From Clostridiales bacterium VE202-21 (GTDB taxonomy: Bacteria; Bacillota; Clostridia; Lachnospirales; Lachnospiraceae), in contig BAIF02000001.1 in assembly GCA_000509105.1 (NCBI GenBank), forward strand, positions 1-64,000: 64,000 bases of DNA, given 5' to 3'. The stretch's first letter is position 1. Each line of letters begins with the position of its first letter. The notes under the pieces were generated by a model that worked only from the letters and a program-made list of their open reading frames with translations, was not told the DNA's origin and searched no databases. The position numbers and the translations under genes are program-made. Below are positions 62,927-64,000 of the stretch, piece after piece.

Positions 62927-64000
62927 TCAGTTTGCGTTTTCCATTATCCGTACCTGGTCACCTTCTTCCACATATTTTTCCGACGACACAATGATTTGGT
63001 CTTCTCTGCTAAGCTCTGCTATGACAGCGGCGTTCTGGCTGTCCTTTTCCAGTACGTTTACAGGAACCCTTTTGGCGCTCTGTACCGTCCCCAGCATTCC
63101 GGAGCTTTCAGTAAGAATCAGGCAGTACGTACCGTCAGTGCCTTCATGCAGCGCACTCAGCGGTATCATCTGCTCATATTCCTCCTGGGACTCGGTCTTT
63201 GCCGTCCAGGTAAATGCCTTGTTATAAACGCCCTCGACTCTTTCTGGAAGCGGCGCATACCAGAATGCTCCTGCTTCACCGGAGGCACCGCTGCTTGATT
63301 GCCCTTCGCCCTGGCTCTGTCCCTCTTCCTTGCTTTGGCTGCTGTCCGCATTTTCGACGGACTCGATTTTTAAGATGCGCTTTTCAGAAGATGGCAGCGT
63401 AATCTCAACTTCTTTCCCTGCCGATAACTGCTCTTTATCTTCCCCGCTTACACTTCCACGCAGCCTCCAGCCTCCGTTTCCCAGAACCAGTATCTCTGAT
63501 CCGGTGGTAACGGCGCCTTCCTGGATTCCAGACCGCAGTACCACACAATCCTGCTCCGCACAGATTTTTCCTCCGGCTGCCTGATACTCACGGAGCTTTT
63601 GAAGCTCACGCTCCGCCTGCTCTGTCTGAACGTTTAGGTCCTGTACCCCCAGCTCGGCCGCTTCCCGGGCATTGGCATCATTTGCCTCCTGGGCGGCATC
63701 TTCCCGGCATGCCAGGTCATAGGCATTCTGGGCATCCTCCAGAGCCTGATTCGCAGACTGCACTTCTGCCTGTGCACTCTGGAGCGCCTGGTAAAGCGCC
63801 TGTTTTTGTTCCTGGATTCCTGGGTCTTCTTCCGTATCAGGCTGTCCGGCGGTCTCCTCTTCCCCCGGTCCGCCGGCTTCTGCCTTGTCGTATGCAGCCT
63901 GTGCCTCTGCCGCCTTCTGTTCTGCCTCTGCCAGTCTGTTCTGCGCAGACTGCAGCGTCAGGGCCGCCCCCGCAGCCGAGGATACTCTTTCACTCCCGCG
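62927..64000 (-). CDS. HlyD/RND-type periplasmic adaptor (membrane-fusion) protein, 5' end outside the window
   Basis: The open frame of 357 codons continues past the right edge. The N-terminal part seen here is a long coiled coil rich in Ala, Glu and Gln (LAEAEQKAAEAQAAYDK, then LYQALQSAQAEVQSANQ), followed by lipoyl and beta-barrel parts (ITLPSSEKRILKIESVEN, MIPLSALHEGTDGTYCLIL) and the adaptor ending (KYVEEGDQVRIMENAN). It connects an inner-membrane transporter to export in the envelope. A MacB-like gene follows 12 bases later. The acidic insertion (GGPGEEETAGQPDTEEDPG) within the coiled coil is unusual. Confidence 0.85.
   Translation of the reverse strand, partial: RGSERVSSAAGAALTLQSAQNRLAEAEQKAAEAQAAYDKAEAGGPGEEETAGQPDTEEDPGIQEQKQALYQALQSAQAEVQSANQALEDAQNAYDLACREDAAQEANDANAREAAELGVQDLNVQTEQAERELQKLREYQAAGGKICAEQDCVVLRSGIQEGAVTTGSEILVLGNGGWRLRGSVSGEDKEQLSAGKEVEITLPSSEKRILKIESVENADSSQSKEEGQSQGEGQSSSGASGEAGAFWYAPLPERVEGVYNKAFTWTAKTESQEEYEQMIPLSALHEGTDGTYCLILTESSGMLGTVQSAKRVPVNVLEKDSQNAAVIAELSREDQIIVSSEKYVEEGDQVRIMENAN

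Noticed and set aside
1..64000. CRISPR arrays, prophage, integrase or plasmid replication genes
   Set aside because: No regularly spaced direct repeats and no phage, integrase or replication proteins were found; only short REP-type palindromes occur.

Overview
The window looks like a chromosomal segment of a low-to-moderate GC Gram-positive anaerobe of the class Clostridia, most likely a gut Lachnospiraceae. The reasons are strong AGGAGG ribosome binding sites, the paired glgC/glgD genes, a split transketolase, a CvpA plus beta-propeller-like neighbour pair, mannose-family PTS genes and large multi-domain signalling kinases. No phage, plasmid or CRISPR locus was seen. The only mobile-element-related gene is a REP-associated tyrosine transposase (RAYT). 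Family names are from recognition of the translated sequences, not from database searches. || Region 1 (0-12 kb, with a second part at 36-39 kb) is centred on decarboxylation of aromatic acids. An operon on the minus strand encodes a UbiD-type decarboxylase, a BenE-type benzoate symporter, a UbiX-type flavin prenyltransferase and a small LpdD-type subunit, flanked by two LysR regulators. After a CoA-transferase comes a cassette of TetR regulator, KdgT-family permease and metal-dependent amidohydrolase decarboxylase (gamma-resorcylate decarboxylase type). A second, diverged copy of the same three-gene cassette lies at 35.9-38.9 kb. The two permeases have the same predicted length (329 aa), non-ATG starts and shared sequence signatures that differ from the sugar-acid transporter KdgT, so they are probably carriers of hydroxybenzoates or their products. 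|| Region 2 (12-21.5 kb) holds an AraC regulator and a seven-gene minus-strand PTS operon (IIA, a TIM-barrel isomerase, IIB, IIC, IID, a transaldolase-like aldolase and a glycerol dehydrogenase-like enzyme), preceded by a LevR-like regulator whose AAA+ domain has lost the sigma-54 contact motif. Region 3 (21.8-25.4 kb) has an orphan moaC-modC pair, tRNA-Ala and tRNA-Asn, and a regulator with two GntR DNA-binding domains. Region 4 (25.6-35.6 kb) is a signalling block: a REC/HD-GYP/PAS/GGDEF protein, a small Hpt-like fragment, a PAS hybrid histidine kinase and a solute-binding hybrid kinase broken by a frameshift. || Region 5 (39-56 kb) is mostly core genome: an acetyltransferase, a methyltransferase, cvpA (frameshifted) with a beta-propeller-like partner, a LysM membrane protein with a possible inactive JAMM domain, the RAYT, an HD protein, transketolase, transaldolase, a LacI regulator, recR, ybaB, dnaX, a 6-phosphofructokinase and glgC (frameshifted) with glgD. 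GGGGTCTGACCCC-type REP palindromes cluster from 44.0 to 50.2 kb around the RAYT, and one copy forms part of the RAYT coding end. Region 6 (56-64 kb) is a five-gene SPFH, TPM and zinc-ribbon operon like Bacillus ydjGHI in which the zinc-ribbon/TPM pair is tandemly duplicated, then a MacB-like membrane protein and a partial membrane-fusion protein running off the right edge. || Four otherwise conserved genes (moaC, the solute-binding kinase, cvpA, glgC) each carry a single-base frameshift. This many in 64 kb suggests consensus errors as much as real decay, and should be settled before biological conclusions are drawn.
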